DNA of 64,000 nt from NCBI GenBank assembly GCA_002104935.1, contig MCGT01000010.1:124001-188000 (forward strand), in the 5' to 3' direction. The notes beneath the pieces are model-generated. The model saw only the letters and a program-made list of their open reading frames with translations, had not been told where the DNA came from and made no database searches. The stretch comes from Hesseltinella vesiculosa. Lineage: Eukaryota; Mucoromycota; Mucoromycetes; Mucorales; Cunninghamellaceae. Positions 21,653 to 33,541 of this stretch are shown here, one piece after another; position 1 is the stretch's first letter; the number at the start of each line of letters is the position of its first letter. A program made the translations under genes and the position numbers.

Positions 21653-22255
21653 CATTGGTTCTTAACATAAGTGGGTGTTGGTCGCTCTGCAAAATATCCT
21701 TGGGGTCGACCCGTCGTAGCAAATCTAATAAAAAATGGTGAGCGTCAAGGGCGGCTTTTTTTTTTTTACTCACCAAGATCTTGCTCTGCTTTGGCTATTT
21801 CTGGATGAGTCTCCAAAGCGAAACGTTTGTCTTGCTGTTGTGCTAAAGTGTGTATCAGATCTGTGTTGGTTTCCAATTTAGGACGTGTAGCGAGATGGTG
21901 AGCCATTGCTTCGAGGTCCAAGCCTTGTTCGAGGTCCAAGCCTTGTTCTGCAGCCAGTCGGAATCAATATCCTGCTCCATGTCTTCGGCCTCACGGGGTT
22001 GTTGGTCGATGACACCCATTGCATTCTCCTTGGCTAGTACTCCACTGTAGCTCATGTCAGAGCTGAGATTGGCATTGTTGAGTCATACGCAGGCGCAAAC
22101 GAGGCAAATGTACTAGAAAAAATAACGTGCTCAGCTGCCGACTTTGGCTAACTCTCTTTCCCATCCGTCTCCATCATACAAGTCAAAAAAAAAATAATAA
22201 TAATAATACGAAAAAAAAAGTGTGATGCGGCAGTTTCATTAATGCAAGAATTTTA
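21650..22255 (-). pseudogene. Truncated second copy of the bromodomain (Rsc58-like) gene
   Basis: This is a diverged copy of the gene at 18.1-19.6 kb. It matches exon 5 start, the exon 4-5 intron, exon 4 and then jumps to the 5' flank (CCATCATACAAGTCA and GTGATGCGGCAG...CATTAATGCAAGAA). It lacks exons 1-3 and therefore the bromodomain, lacks about 130 bp of exon 5, and has an 18-bp tandem duplication (CGAGGTCCAAGCCTTGTT, about 21912-21947) plus point changes and a one-base loss near 22079. No complete product is possible. Confidence 0.85.
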
Positions 22256-22274
22256 TATTTTATACGGCATTTGG

Positions 22275-24446
22275 CTATATTTTTCTAGTTTTATCTTTCC
22301 AAAGCCCGTTTCTAAGTATATATTTCTGTACCTTGCCAGTTCTAAAGGAGGCATTAGCGATGTGAGAAAATGACGAGTGGTCAACTTACCCTGTTTTTGG
22401 AATACTTGTCACAAACGAGACCTTGGCGGGGCACTAGAATGAAGAAAGGGGGACCAGGTCACGAACGAGCTGTTTGGACTTTTTTTTTCCCGTTTACCTT
22501 GAATCCAGCCAATTGGGTCTTGCAAAAGGCAATGACATCGGCTTCGGACAGCGCCTGGTTTTCTTTCAAGATCACAAACGCAAAGGGTCGTTCACCCCAT
22601 TTGTCGTCAGGTGTACCTACAACAGCACTACCAATGAAATACTAGTAAGCCAACCTATATTCCCCCCGAAGAGAATTTACCATTCAAAGACCTGGGGAAT
22701 TTGAGCAATCACCGACTCGACTTCAATGGAGCTAATATTTTCCCCGCCAGAAATGATCACGTCCTTGCTTCGATCCAAAATTTCAATGACCCCATCGATA
22801 TGGCGCACACCAAGGTCCCCGCTCCAAAAGTATCCATGGCGGAACACTTTTTTGGTTTCTTCGGGGTTGTCATAATAGCCTTTCATGTTCACATTGCCTG
22901 AGAAGCACACCTCACCTATGGTTTGCCCGTCGCTAGGTACGTCCTTTCCATGCTGGTCGAGCACGCGAACCTCATCAGCAACCACCGCATTGAAGCCTTG
23001 GCGAGCAAGCATTTCATGCTGTCGTTCCTCATTGCCGGGATAATAAAGTTGTTGGTGCCAAGGTTCGTAGGTGAAAGTCTGGGCGCCGTGCACTTCGGTC
23101 AGGCCATAGATCTGTGTGGGTTGGATGTTGAGAGCCTTCATTTTCTTGATCAGGGTACTGGACAAGGCCGAGCCTCCGCTCATGACCAACACGGGTTTTT
23201 CTAGACGCGCGGCGTCAGGATGATTGCAAATCTCATTCTGCACGGTAGGTGCGCCATTGAAGTGGGATACGCCCTTTTCTTTCAAGCACTTCCAAATGTA
23301 CTCGTAATCAATGCCGTTCATTAGCATATGCTTTCCTGTACGGTAAACCAAACAGATACGGTGAGCCATTTTTGCCTTTTTTTAAAACTCAAACTTACCA
23401 CCGACAGCCACTACAGCCCAGGGGAAGCACCAGCCTAAGAAATGGATATAAAAGATGAGTCATCTTATCACGCAGAATTAAAAAAAAAAATGAGTGGATA
23501 CCGTTGCAATGAAATAATGGCAGAGTCCACAGCATCACCGTCGAGGATGTCAGGCTATCTTGGATACAGTGGTTCAACGAAGTCAAGTAGCAACCCCGAT
23601 AAGTTGCCATCACGCTTTGTATCCAACAAAAAAAAAAAAAAAAAAGAAAGAGAGAGAGTGAGTTCCTGGCTCAGTCCTCTCCCTTCTGATTTTGCTCCTT
23701 ACCCTTTTGGCCGACCGGTACTTCCAGAGGTATAATTGATAGAGAGTGTGGCCAGTTCGTCATTCACCAAGGGCATATGACGCCAGAGGCGAGGTTTTTG
23801 CCGCGCCAGCAACTGCTCATAAGGATCGAGTGAAGGGTCTTCTGGACGGTCATTGACTTGGAGAAGCGCTACCTTGGCTTTGACCTTGTTGGTGACCTGG
23901 GGTAGCAAATGGTCTTGGACGATCAAGACAGAACAGCCGGCGTGGTCAATAATGTACTCAATTTCGGCGGCGGCAAGGCGGGAGTTGAGCGGCACAATGA
24001 TCGCACCAGAGGCTGGAATGGCATAATGCGCTTCCAAAAAGGCCGGGACATTGTTGCACAGCACACCCACTCGATCTCCCTTTTGCACGTGTACCTCCTC
24101 GAGCAAGCCAGTAGCCAGACGCTGGACTCGCTCAGTGAATTGCCGGTAGGTCCACACCATGTCGCGATGGCTGACAGCTTCCTTGTTGGTGTAAACCATG
24201 GCGCTGCGTAGCAAAAACCGCAATGGATCCATCGGGCTGAGGTAGGGTACATCGTTTGGCGACCTGTCTAGCCTCACTGCAATGGAATAGAAAACGATGA
24301 GACTTTTTGGAGATCATGAAAAAGCGAATTGAAAGCAGCCCATAAAAAAAAAAAAAAGACCTACAAGAATCAAAAAAAGGGCCATCGTTGGGCGAGTCCA
24401 AATGCGCTACTAAAGAGGCCAAGCGGTTTTGTGCTTTGGTGGTCAT
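22275..24446 (-). CDS. Acyl-CoA synthetase (AMP-forming), plant AAE/benzoate-CoA-ligase-like
   Basis: Predicted 566-aa adenylate-forming ligase that activates a carboxylic acid as acyl-AMP and then acyl-CoA. Exons are 24446-24365, 24276-23703, 23614-23502, 23434-23399, 23335-22681, 22627-22498, 22433-22390 and 22341-22275, all GT-AG. Core motifs are in order: the P-loop-like YTSGSTGRPKGV (split by an intron), LPLFHCNGWCFPW, YGLTEVHG, the GDLG aspartate, IISGGENIS and the C-terminal catalytic lysine in PKTGTGKVQK. The LPLFHCNGW block resembles the plant acyl-activating enzyme subgroup (medium-chain or aromatic acids), but substrate cannot be read from sequence. There is no C-terminal peroxisomal SKL-type signal. 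The ATG at 24446 is the only ATG at the start of the frame. Its 3' end abuts the pseudogene copy at 22255. Confidence 0.88.
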
Positions 24447-24959
24447 GATGAGGGTATTCAACGTCAGGAGAAGGAGCTAAAGATAAAAAAGACAAAAAAG
24501 GGGAGGTTCCTTTTTTTTTATATGCCCAGTGATCTGGCCAAAAAGAACCGTGTGAAACGAAAAGGGAAACTTTTGCAGATCAGAACTTAATCAAGTTCTC
24601 TTTGCCATCCAATGAAAAATTGAGCTGCTTGCCTACTATGTACAAGATTTTTTAATCTTGTTCATTAAAGGTGTGCACAGTAGCCTTGGTAAATGCATGA
24701 GCTCTGAGCATGCAAACATCGTGTGCCTCCTCTTTCGTTTGCGTTTGCGCTGAGCCAATCACATCCAAAAAAAGTTATATAACCGACACCTAGGCTTTGG
24801 CTTATGGAACAGGTATTATTATATCTTTCAGAGTGGTTCACATTCATTTTTAGTAGATGCTTATCCGCTTTCTCTTCGCTCGGCTAAATGAGTTGGGATG
24901 TTGAACCAAGGTCATTTCTTAACAATTTCTAGCAGTATGCAAAATTAGGGGCGAACTGA

Positions 24960-25110
24960 CTTGGAGAAACTCTACACTGCGATTTTTTTTCAGATCGCCT
25001 GGGGGTTCCCTGGCAAAAATGGTCGATTTTTTACTTTTTTTAGCTGGTGAATCGGAGGTGTCAGAGTGAAACTGGTCAAGAGTTGGCTGGGCAACCTTCA
25101 CCAGTCGACT
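24960..25110 (-). repeat. Dispersed repeat piece, minus orientation
   Basis: Its reverse complement matches 44.65-44.79 kb: TCGGAGG/AGCTGGTGAA, a poly-T core, and CAGATCGC...TGCGATTTTT. Read on the minus strand it would encode KVAQPTLDQF and, further on, GDLKKNRSV; the 44.7 kb piece would encode SDLTKNRST, so the conserved core might be a decayed coding segment. Confidence 0.65.
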
Positions 25111-25270
25111 TTATTTTTTCAGAAGTCACATCATTCATGCTTTTACATGCTCTTATAAAATATCATATCAATCTGATTACTCAAACGTGCTACGCAAGGC
25201 CTGCTTCAATTTTTTTTAAAATGAAGAAAACGGAAACCTCCGCAGAATGCCTTGAGTTCTTGGCTGGGCA

Positions 25271-25317
<47 letters not shown>

Positions 25318-25930
25318 TATTTTTTTTTTTATTTTTTTTATTGTTTTTTTTTTATTTGAGTGTACAATCTTAAGGCTTTACTTTTGGAGGTGTTAGCAAG
25401 AGAGGTATCAAACTGGCAAGCATTACCAAGCAATCTTATTTTTCGGCATCACTCGATCTGTTCGTTCAAAACTGGTGAGGAGCTTCTCTTGCGTGCACAA
25501 AATTGGCTCCAATCTTGAACTCAATTCTCGCCAGCAAAGCAGCAAAAAGGACTGTTAGCAGAAAAAGAGACTCTGAGTCCAATGGGGCGCCGCTTTCTTC
25601 AGTATTAGTAAAAACGCACAGACGTCATGATCCTTGTTTGATTCTCAAGTCACCTACTTGGACAATTCCACTTTATGTTTGGCGTACCTTTACAAAAAAA
25701 GGGACGAAAACGATTCAAGGTAAACTCTCCATATGGGTGGAGGCTATTTTCAGATCGTATGCTTCTGTGAGACTCGACAGCGTGCCTAGCTCATTGTATC
25801 CTCCCTTCTACTTCTGCGCGTTGCATTTCTTTGGCATCACCTTCACTTTCTTTTCCTGTCTCTTTTTCTTTAGCAAAAACAAGAACCTGTTTCATTGCAG
25901 TTCTTAGATTTAATTTGCCACTGAAAAACA
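25080..25930 (+). repeat. Diverged repeat, copy A
   Basis: Collinear blocks are shared with 45.25-46.14 kb: GGGCAACCTTCACCAGTCGAC versus GCGCAACCTTCGCCATTCGAC, TTTTTCAG...TCAT..ATGC, and TGCGCGTTGCATTTCT followed about 45 nt later by TGTCTCTTTTTCTTTAGCAA. Spacing of the blocks is similar in both copies, so these are diverged copies rather than chance matches. Confidence 0.6.
25277..25309. repeat. CT microsatellite followed by T-rich tract
   Basis: About sixteen CT units at 25277-25309 run directly into a roughly 50-bp T-rich stretch. Confidence 0.95.
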
Positions 25931-26340
25931 AATTGTTTTTCTTAGGCAGTGTTTTCGGTTTCTCATTTTTTTCTATTCTTTTCTTTTGTGAAGCATCCCC
26001 TTCCTGCTGTGCTTTTCCCAACTCTCCACATGGGGAATTCTTCCCTGTCGAAGTACTTTTGTCTCGATGCCATTGGCTTAATGCAGTCGAGAAGCCTAGT
26101 GATCTCCACCATTGCTTCTGTCATATCTTGTACGTTTTGTTTTTGTGGTTGCCCAATGTGATCTCTCTGCATCCGGTGTTACGCGTTTTGCCATCCAGAT
26201 CCGTAATGATGCTACACGGTATTCCAGCTGCATCTGTAACAGTGTTGTATGTGCTGCTACCTGCTGCTGATTGTCTCTCTCAGGCACTGACTATGCAGAC
26301 TATCCTCTGCTTTACATCGCCTTAGGGAACCCGCCAACAT

Positions 26341-27230
26341 GAAAGCCCCGCTTTGGACTATGTAAGTTTTGCTAGAAACCCATTTTTACTTTGGCGAACA
26401 CCCTATTCACATCCTTTTTTATTTATTTAGGGAGCCCACAAGCTAAAGACGAGCTTGGTAAGCCTTGTTCGAAAAAAAAAGTCGTCAATCTTCACGCTCT
26501 TTTTTCTTTCTAGATCTTGCGTTATCGGCAAATAAAATTTTGCATGAAGAACCCGTCTTCTCCAGGTCCATCACTACCAACGTAGATATATTTGGCATGG
26601 TAAACTGGATAGACCTATTTTGCACTGAAAAAACATTAACCTTGTTTTCCGCCTCTTCCTGGCAGTTGGTCCAGGAAACCTACGAGGACAGGTACAACCC
26701 CCGCTTCCCCGCGCTAGATACTTGACAACACAAGCAAGCTCCTCACGCCAGAAGATGTAGTTCAACCCTACTCTTCGCGGAAAAATAGCCGACATCACCA
26801 TGTCTCTGCTATTCGAAGACTTTGTCGCCAACCTACTTGTCATTGAAGTAAACCCTCTCAGCAATATCAACGCCGTTGCGGACCTGCTGTATACTCAAGG
26901 ACACCATGAATGATATGCAGACGAATAGCCTAACTTCAACGGCGCTCTGTGTCTTTGGAATGATCGTTGAAGGCCACCTTTCCCTACTTGAACTTACGCT
27001 TTCTTCTTATCGACACCTTTAGGATGCCAAGCCGACAGTTATGTCATGGACCTAGCGAATATGTACCGAATGTCCAAGTTTGCAGCCTTTTATCATCCCA
27101 TCCTGTCGCCATGACGCTGCGGGCGTTATCCGTGTGCTGGAATATATGTCAACTCTACGATCGCTGCACCTGCGCCTGTAGCGTGATTCTATATCACTGA
27201 CATACTTCTCACCAAACCGCATTCCCTGAG
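26341..27230 (+). pseudogene. Decayed multi-exon gene of unknown function
   Basis: The stretch keeps splice-like signals (GTAAGT at about 26361, TTATTTAG at about 26423-26430, GTAAGC near 26458, TTTCTAG near 26508, CTGGCAG near 26664) and protein-like fragments such as LALSANKILHEEPVFS, QETYEDRYNPRFPALDT and a Leu-rich block SLLFEDFVANLLVIEVNPLSNINAV. The fragments lie in different frames with intervening stops, so no single product can be assembled. I do not recognise the family. Confidence 0.4.
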
Positions 27231-27533
27231 GTCAGTAAATTCATTCATTTTCCCCCTTACTCAGTGCCTAACTCTGCCACATAAATAAACGGTCTATTCC
27301 ATCCGTCGCACTTGACCAGTGAATTCGGCGAGACTGAACAGGGGCCAAGCGGATGACTTCGATTCTTGATGGGTCGATAGGCGTGTTCGAAGGATAAGGT
27401 GAGGTGATGATTAAATGTTATCCTAACAGCGGCAAAAGGTGCCTTGTTGCGTTTGCTGAGCTCAAAAAGAACGCCAAGCATTGTTCAGCCCTTTTTCTTT
27501 CGATTCTTTCTGGTACACTCTGTTTTTAGCTTG

Positions 27534-28048
27534 ATGTGGTTTTGGTTGCTCTTTTTTGTATTGCTTGTAGCAGGTAAGCATCATTATAATGGTTCTAGGA
27601 AGTCTGACTTTTGAGTAGGCTCGTTTGTTTTTCGACAACGTTTGCTTGCGCTTGCCTCGCAAGCAGCCGATCAAGCTAATCGCCTTCTTGGATATCATCT
27701 GCTTCCCACCAACAATGCCTCGTTTGAAACCGACATTGAGGACGGCCTCACCAGTTCACAATTTGACCTGTCTGCTAACCTCGACGAAAACGACCCACGA
27801 GCCGGCCTGAAGAACAAGGAAGAGATTCTCAAGATTATGAAGAAGCACAAATGCTCTTTTGACCAAGCTCGCCTGATCCGCCAGCAGAACCTGCTGAAGA
27901 AGAATGTACGCACATCCCTACCCTCTTAGTGCGTCCAGAGAATACTAATGCGTTTTCCCATTCTCTGTAGAATATCGATCCTTTGACGGGCTTGCCCAAT
28001 GATCCCAAATTTGTATCCTTTGGTGGGTCACCCTCGTCTTCCAGCTGA
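27534..28048 (+). CDS. UPF0357 / DUF2015 family protein, single-pass membrane
   Basis: Predicted 134-aa protein in three exons: 27534-27573, 27619-27905 and 27971-28048, GT-AG. Residues 1-16 form a hydrophobic segment (MWFWLLFFVLLVAGSF) likely to be a signal anchor. The family core follows: FETDIEDGLTSSQFDLS, NDPRAGL, EEILKIMKKHKCSFDQARLIR and PNDPKFVSFGG at the C-terminus, matching fungal UPF0357 proteins. Function of the family is not known to me. The ATG at 27534 was chosen because it alone gives the hydrophobic N-terminus that relatives have. Its stop lies 171 bases from the convergent LRP1 stop. Confidence 0.82.
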
Positions 28049-28219
28049 ACTCTTTTTTCATTTTGGCCATCTTCGTGCTTCCACTCCGCCGATGCCCACT
28101 CAATTTTTTGTTGGAACGAGTGTCGGTGAAGCGCGCTCTCTGTACAATAATATACTGTATCATCATCACCATTCACACCAGTAAAATTGCTGTTTTATTC
28201 TGTCGTATTGCATTTTGTT

Positions 28220-29059
28220 TTACTTATGAAAAGGATCTGCGCGCTTTCGCTTCTTGGATGCCGCATTACCCTTGACATCTTCCTCGTCCTCGTCCGAACT
28301 CGATTCGACTAAAAAACCAAAAAGGTGAGTGTCGACACAGCTATGCCTTTGTAAATATGGCTGACCTGTCAATACCATGGGCTGTCGCTTGGCCTTGAAA
28401 TCTTTATCGAGCGAATCTTGTGATGATAGAAAATAATGAACACCGGCAGCCATGTACTTCATTGTTTCGACTTACCTTTTGATTTGTCCTGCTTTCTGTG
28501 GGAGGGACCCTCTTGTGACTGAGTGGATGACCGGATGATTCTCTTTGCAGCTTCTTTGTTCACGACAAGTGTACCTGTTGCAGAAATAAACAAGTGATTA
28601 ATACCATCCCCATGGCTACACACACGGGTTACGTTTGGGCTTGTTGTCGGTGGTGGGTGAAGGATTGCTGTTGGCTTCAGCAGGTTTGGCCCCACTAGCT
28701 TTGCCATCCATAACCTTGATCTTGTAGATGTATTCTTGGACTCTTTCCAGCTCGTTAAACACTTGATGCTTTTGAGGATCTTGGCCATGCAGACGAATAA
28801 ACACTGGAAAAGAAAGGGATCAGAGGGGAGATACCATGGTAATATATGCTATATTGAGAAGGAAAGCCTTACTGTAATATAAAGAGTCGATTGTGTAAGC
28901 AAGAAGGACATCGAGTTTACAGCGTTCAGCTTTTGACAAGGCTGAAAAGGCTTCAGGATCTTTGTCGAGCAACGGTTGCAAATGGTTCAAGACAATATCG
29001 ATACGAGCACGCAATGCACGTGCTTGTCGCTTGGGTATTTGTTGTTGAGCAGCTTCCAT
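28220..29059 (-). CDS. LRP1: Nuclear exosome cofactor Lrp1/Rrp47 (C1D family)
   Basis: Predicted 198-aa C1D/Sas10 family protein that partners Rrp6 in the nuclear exosome for snoRNA and rRNA 3' processing and surveillance. Exons are 29059-28873, 28803-28633, 28574-28476, 28416-28366 and 28308-28220, all GT-AG. The helical C1D core is clear: LDVLLAYTIDSLYYM, FIRLHGQDPQKHQVFNELERVQEYI and VVNKEAAKRII. The C-terminus is acidic then strongly basic (KKRKRADP), a plausible nuclear localisation signal and RNA-binding tail as in yeast Lrp1. Length agrees with the family (about 140-200 aa). Confidence 0.87.
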
Positions 29060-30011
29060 GATCCTGATCGGTTGGTGGACTTCCCTACTGTGTAAAAGAA
29101 AACGAAGGAAAAAAAAATACACAAAACAAGCTGCTTGTTGGAAAAAAAAAAAAAAAAAAAAAAGGCTTTGATTGATTCCGCTTTGTTTTTTCTTTTTTAG
29201 GCAAGCTTCCTTCTTGTGGCATTCATGGACCTGCTTGTCGCTTCTGTAGCCTTGTGCTTCTACTGCGTAGGTTACTATTGTACGATATTCACTTGTTGAC
29301 AATGCCATCCTTTTTTGACTTCCTCGTTCCACAGAATTTTCTTTTGCTTGCAATTAGACAAATTTTCGGGTTGACCAATGATCTCTGTGTACCGAAATAG
29401 CTCTGTTCCACCATTCTCCAGCCTCTCCGTTTGCCCCTGTTGTCTTGCATGGGTGGCAGTGAGCTAACGACCAGCATGTGTCCCAGCGAAGGACCCACAT
29501 GGCAGGTCGAGCCCGCTTCCATGCCACCATCAAGTTTGCGACCAACATAGTTGGGGTTGGCTTGGTCAAGCCGAAGAATGCACAGCACTAGATGTGCCTA
29601 CATACGACTCGACGAAATCAGTCTAAAGTAGCCTGCCACATAGAGACGAGGCAACCACTGTCATGGTCAACAAAGGAAGAAGAATAAACCGAGGACAAGT
29701 TTTCGTTACGCCGGTCGTACAAAAAAAAGCCTGAAATTTTTTAGAATGCCATGTTGACCAATAACTTGGTCAATCACTCAGAAAGGATCTTTGCGTTTAC
29801 TAATACGACCAAATAAACAAAGGGGGCAGATGTCTATGGGGAAGAATGCAGCAATGTTGAGTAAATGATTTTCAACTGCGCGTCGCTCCCACCCGACGTT
29901 ACAAAAGGGCGGGTATTGAAAGAAGCCGGGTGATCACTTTTCCGCTGAAACATTTTTATTTTTTTTCGCCCACTTTTCCTTTTTTTTTTTTTTTTTTGCT
30001 GGACGAATGTC
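29060..30011. other. Spacer with an unrecognised minus-strand open region
   Basis: Minus-strand frames at 29588-29289 and 29353-29180 are open and overlap but give no family I recognise. They contain no splice arrangement that I trust. A-rich and T-rich runs flank both ends (about 29142-29163 and 29981-29998). The rest should hold the divergent promoters of LRP1 and the FUSC gene. Confidence 0.3.
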
Positions 30012-33000
30012 ATGACACTGTTTGCAGACAAGGTTTTGTGGAAAAAGGTAATCAAGTGTGCTGTGGCCTATGAGATTGCCATAATCTTGTTGCTGATTCC
30101 GCAAGTGCATGAGAATGTCGGCTCAGTGCCTTACTTGGTCGTGCTTGGGACGCTGTTCTTCAATCCCAGTGCGACAGCTGGTGCGCAAGTCATCGAAATC
30201 CTTCTGAATGTTGTGACCATGATCTCCTCTGCCATTTACTGTGCCTTCTTTGGTTATCTGTGCACTCTCTATAACGCCCAACGCCATAGCCACCCTCATC
30301 TCTACGCCCATGGCGATGCTGTCATCGCATCCCTGTCCTTCTTCATTGCCATCCTTGTCATGGCCTACCTGCGCTTGCGCTATCGCCGATTTTTCGTGCC
30401 TATGCTCCAAGGCTTTACTCTTCCTTTTTTCGGCCTGACCCGGAACTTCAACAGCGACACCTTTAACGTCATGAATACCGTGTCGACTGTCTACCCGATG
30501 ATGATAGGTGCTGGCATTGGTCTGTTTGTCAATTGCTGTCTTTGGCCAGAAACAGCAGCAAAAGCCTCAGAGTAAGCCCTCCATTTTACTGTCTAGTCAG
30601 CTTGCGGGTGAACTCACACTTCGTTTTAGGCTTGCCCTGGCGAAAGCCATTGGATCGATCATGCAAGTCTTGACGTTTGTGCAGCAGGACGTGTTCACCA
30701 CAACCGACGGCGTCATCACGAAGGACGCGTCCATTACCAAGCACCTGATCGACCTCAACAAGCAGCTGGAGACCGATATCTCGATGATGCGTATTGCCCG
30801 TGCCGAAGCCAAGTACGAGGTCGTAGTGGCCTACTACTCGCCAGCCTGGTACAAGCCGCTGACGATGTCGCTCGACACTCTGTCCAAGCACCTGTTTGGC
30901 CTGTCCTTGGCAGTGACCCACGAAGCCCAGACCATGAGAAAGAGCCCGCACGCCGACGATCAAGGACGAGCCGAAAAGGCCACATCAACCGCCTTGGAGC
31001 AAAAATCGGCCCCCGGCAACACCAAGGACATGCTATACCAACGTTACGAAGGCTTGCACCGCCAGCAGTATTCCCTGTCCAACGACCCAGACTACGATAG
31101 CCGCACAACGTATCGCCTGCAGTCGATGATCCAGCCACCGATGATGCGGTTGCTGACGGATTGCCACGGGGTCTTGACGGGCATGCAAGACATTATGATC
31201 ACCTACCATGTGATTCCTTGTCCCGACGACCATGTCATCCAAACCTATCCAGGCTGTCCGGAAGAATGGAGAGACCGACTTACGCAAGACGTCAAAGCAC
31301 TCCAAGCGACCTGGCTCCAGGTCCAGGCAAACGAATACAATAAAGGTGATATCAACGAGCCTCATCTGGTGATCCATTCGCTTCTGTTCCACCTTCACTC
31401 CTTTGCATCTGAACTGGCACGCATGACCGAACACGTGGACGACCTCCTTAACCGCCGGCCACATCAAGCACATTCTGCCACCACCGCAAACGAGTACACA
31501 CTGCCCCGTGCTCGGATCTTTTGGCCAGGCGGCTTCCTGATGCACTGGATCAAGAAAATGTGGCGCCGATCGCATCCAACTGAGAAAGAGACCACCGCTG
31601 CCGCCACGTCTGCCCGAGCCAAACCTTCAGCACACAGCATGGACGGAGAAGAAGACGACGATGATGATATGGATGTCCCTTTGGAGCAGGTCCAGACCAC
31701 ATCAGGCATGTTCGAGGAGCCTGTGTTTTTCCAGCAAAAAGCCCTTTTGCGCGTGGAAACCAAAAATGCGCGCACTCGTCAACAGCAACAACAACAACAA
31801 CAACAACAAAACAGCCTCCGCCGTCAAAGCACCACGCCGCAACCTCCAGTCACCCTCACCGGGCACACCTCCAATTCGCTTGGAAAGGAGGAAGACCCTG
31901 TTTACCCAGCCCAGCAGATACCGCCGCAGCATGGCGAGCAGCCAACCGGCCAGCAAGACGACCATGCTGATGACAATGACAACGAGGACACAATCTATTA
32001 CCAGCTCGCGCCCAGCCCTTTGGACAATGAAGACTATGATTTTGAAGAAGCCTGGGTCGGTGGTACACCCGTAGCCTTGCAACATGCGCCTGGAAAACAT
32101 GCTTGGAATCGCTGGCTGAGAACGGTTCTTCTCTGGTTCAAGCAGATCGAAACTCGGTACGCTATTAAATTTGCCGTCACCATGGAGCTGCTTGCCCTCA
32201 TGGTCTGGCTACCTATTGATGGTGTTGTTGATCTCTATAACGTAAAAAAAAAAAAAAAAAAAAAAAAAAAGCAGGGTACAAACTTACCCAACCCTTCGTG
32301 TGCTAGTCCAACCATGGTCAATGGGCACTGCTGTCGGCAATGGTGGTGTTCAACTATACGGTAGGCTCAACAGCCTTGGTGTGCGGCTTCCGTGTGATTG
32401 CTACGATTGTCGGTGCGGTGTGTGGCTATGTGGCTCTGGTGGCCGGCCAGGCTAGCGGCGCAGCATATCCGTACGTGGTTGCCATTCTTGTTTGCATCTT
32501 TCAAGTGCCAATGTGGTATATCATGCTCAAGAAAAGTCGCATTGCTCGGATCGGGTTCATGTCGTTGCTGACCATGGCGGTCATTGTGATCACAGGTTAT
32601 ATCAATGTCATGGGTGAGAGCCAGTTTGAGCCAGCGCTGAAGCGGACAATCACAGCCGTTATTGCCATTGTCGTCGTGATGCTGATCGATCAACTGCTGT
32701 GGCCAGTATGGGCCCGCGAAGAGATGCGCAAGTCCTTGGCGGCCTTGCTTCTGGCCATGGGCATCCAGTTTTCGAAAACCATGTCGATGATGTGCCAGCC
32801 CAACCAGCTCAGTAAGCCTTACCAATGCACCTACGACGACTGCTTGGTCCAGAGCAATGTCCTGCAGCAGCAATACCAGCTGGTCCATCAGACAATGATC
32901 CTTGCCCAGGACGAGCCCCGCATCACCAAAGGCCCGTTTCCACTGTCGACGTACCGCCAGCTGCTGACCATCGTGCACCGGCTCCTCTTTTGGCTGGATC

Positions 33001-33541
33001 AGATGATCACTGCCCAAGCTCAAGTCAAGCAGCAGACTGTGCGCAGCATCCTGGTTACGACCAAAATCGACCAACGCAAACAGCTTTCAGCCGCTGTCCA
33101 TCTGTTTCTGTTCACTCTTGCCAGCGCCTTGCAAACCCGCACGGCTCTCCCAGCCGCTCTGCCTACTGCGCTTCCCGTAAATGATAGCTCAAGGCATGGG
33201 CCAAAGGTGAATCTCAAGTTTTATTTTTTTTCCTCTATGTCCAGGTATTATCCGATCTCAATCGACGAAATGCTCTTGCATGGAAGGAGGTCTTGGCCGC
33301 AGTTTGTCATTTAAAAGCGCCAGAGTCCAATACAGGCACAGCTGAGGAAGCCATTGCCTTGCTGACCACGGCCGATCAGCAGGGTGGTCAGCTTGCCGAC
33401 ATTGTCAACTCACAGATTGCCTGGCACACCTATGCAGCTGGCAATATTGAATTTGTCACCGAGCAAAACCAACTGACCGATCTCGTCGCCTTGCTGATGG
33501 GGCAGCATACTTTTGTCGTGGCTACCAAAGACTGGATATAG
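30012..33541 (+). CDS. FUSC / Bre4-like integral membrane protein (DUF2421 type)
   Basis: Predicted 1122-aa membrane protein in four exons: 30012-30571, 30630-32241, 32307-33206 and 33245-33541, GT-AG. It has two hydrophobic clusters, each followed by a hydrophilic domain: residues about 10-185 (several helices such as AYEIAIILLLIPQ and PYLVVLGTLFF) and about 700-850 (GQWALLSAMVVFNYTVGSTALVCGFRVIATIVG). This duplicated layout and the GQWA...NYTVG signature match the FUSC/aromatic acid exporter-like family that includes the fission yeast brefeldin A sensitivity protein Bre4 and is distantly related to plant ALMT channels. Transported substrate is unknown. The central loop holds an acidic stretch, a run of about ten Gln and many His/Pro residues. 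The third exon start (after TGCTAG at 32306) is chosen because it restores NHGQWALLS. Confidence 0.85.
31780..31811 (+). repeat. CAA/CAG repeat coding polyglutamine in the FUSC gene
   Basis: About ten CAA/CAG codons in a row lie in the hydrophilic central loop, a likely site of length variation. Confidence 0.9.
32242..32306 (+). other. FUSC-gene intron 2 with a 27-base A run
   Basis: The donor is GTAAAA and the next 27 bases from 32244 are all A. The acceptor GTGCTAG at 32300-32306 is the one that continues the FUSC reading frame. Confidence 0.75.

Larger units (their letters stand above)
24447..26340. other. Repeat-rich spacer
   Basis: I recognise no intact gene. It contains a repeat piece at 24960-25110, a longer diverged repeat at about 25080-25930 (related to 45.25-46.14 kb), and a CT microsatellite. 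Only short unconvincing frames are open. Confidence 0.5.

Noticed and set aside
25277..25370. CRISPR-like or regulatory array
   Set aside because: It is a plain CT microsatellite followed by T-rich DNA, without spacers.
29180..29588. A small gene upstream of LRP1
   Set aside because: Two overlapping minus-strand frames are open, but they give no recognisable motif and end in poly-A/T translation. I list the region only as an unresolved spacer.
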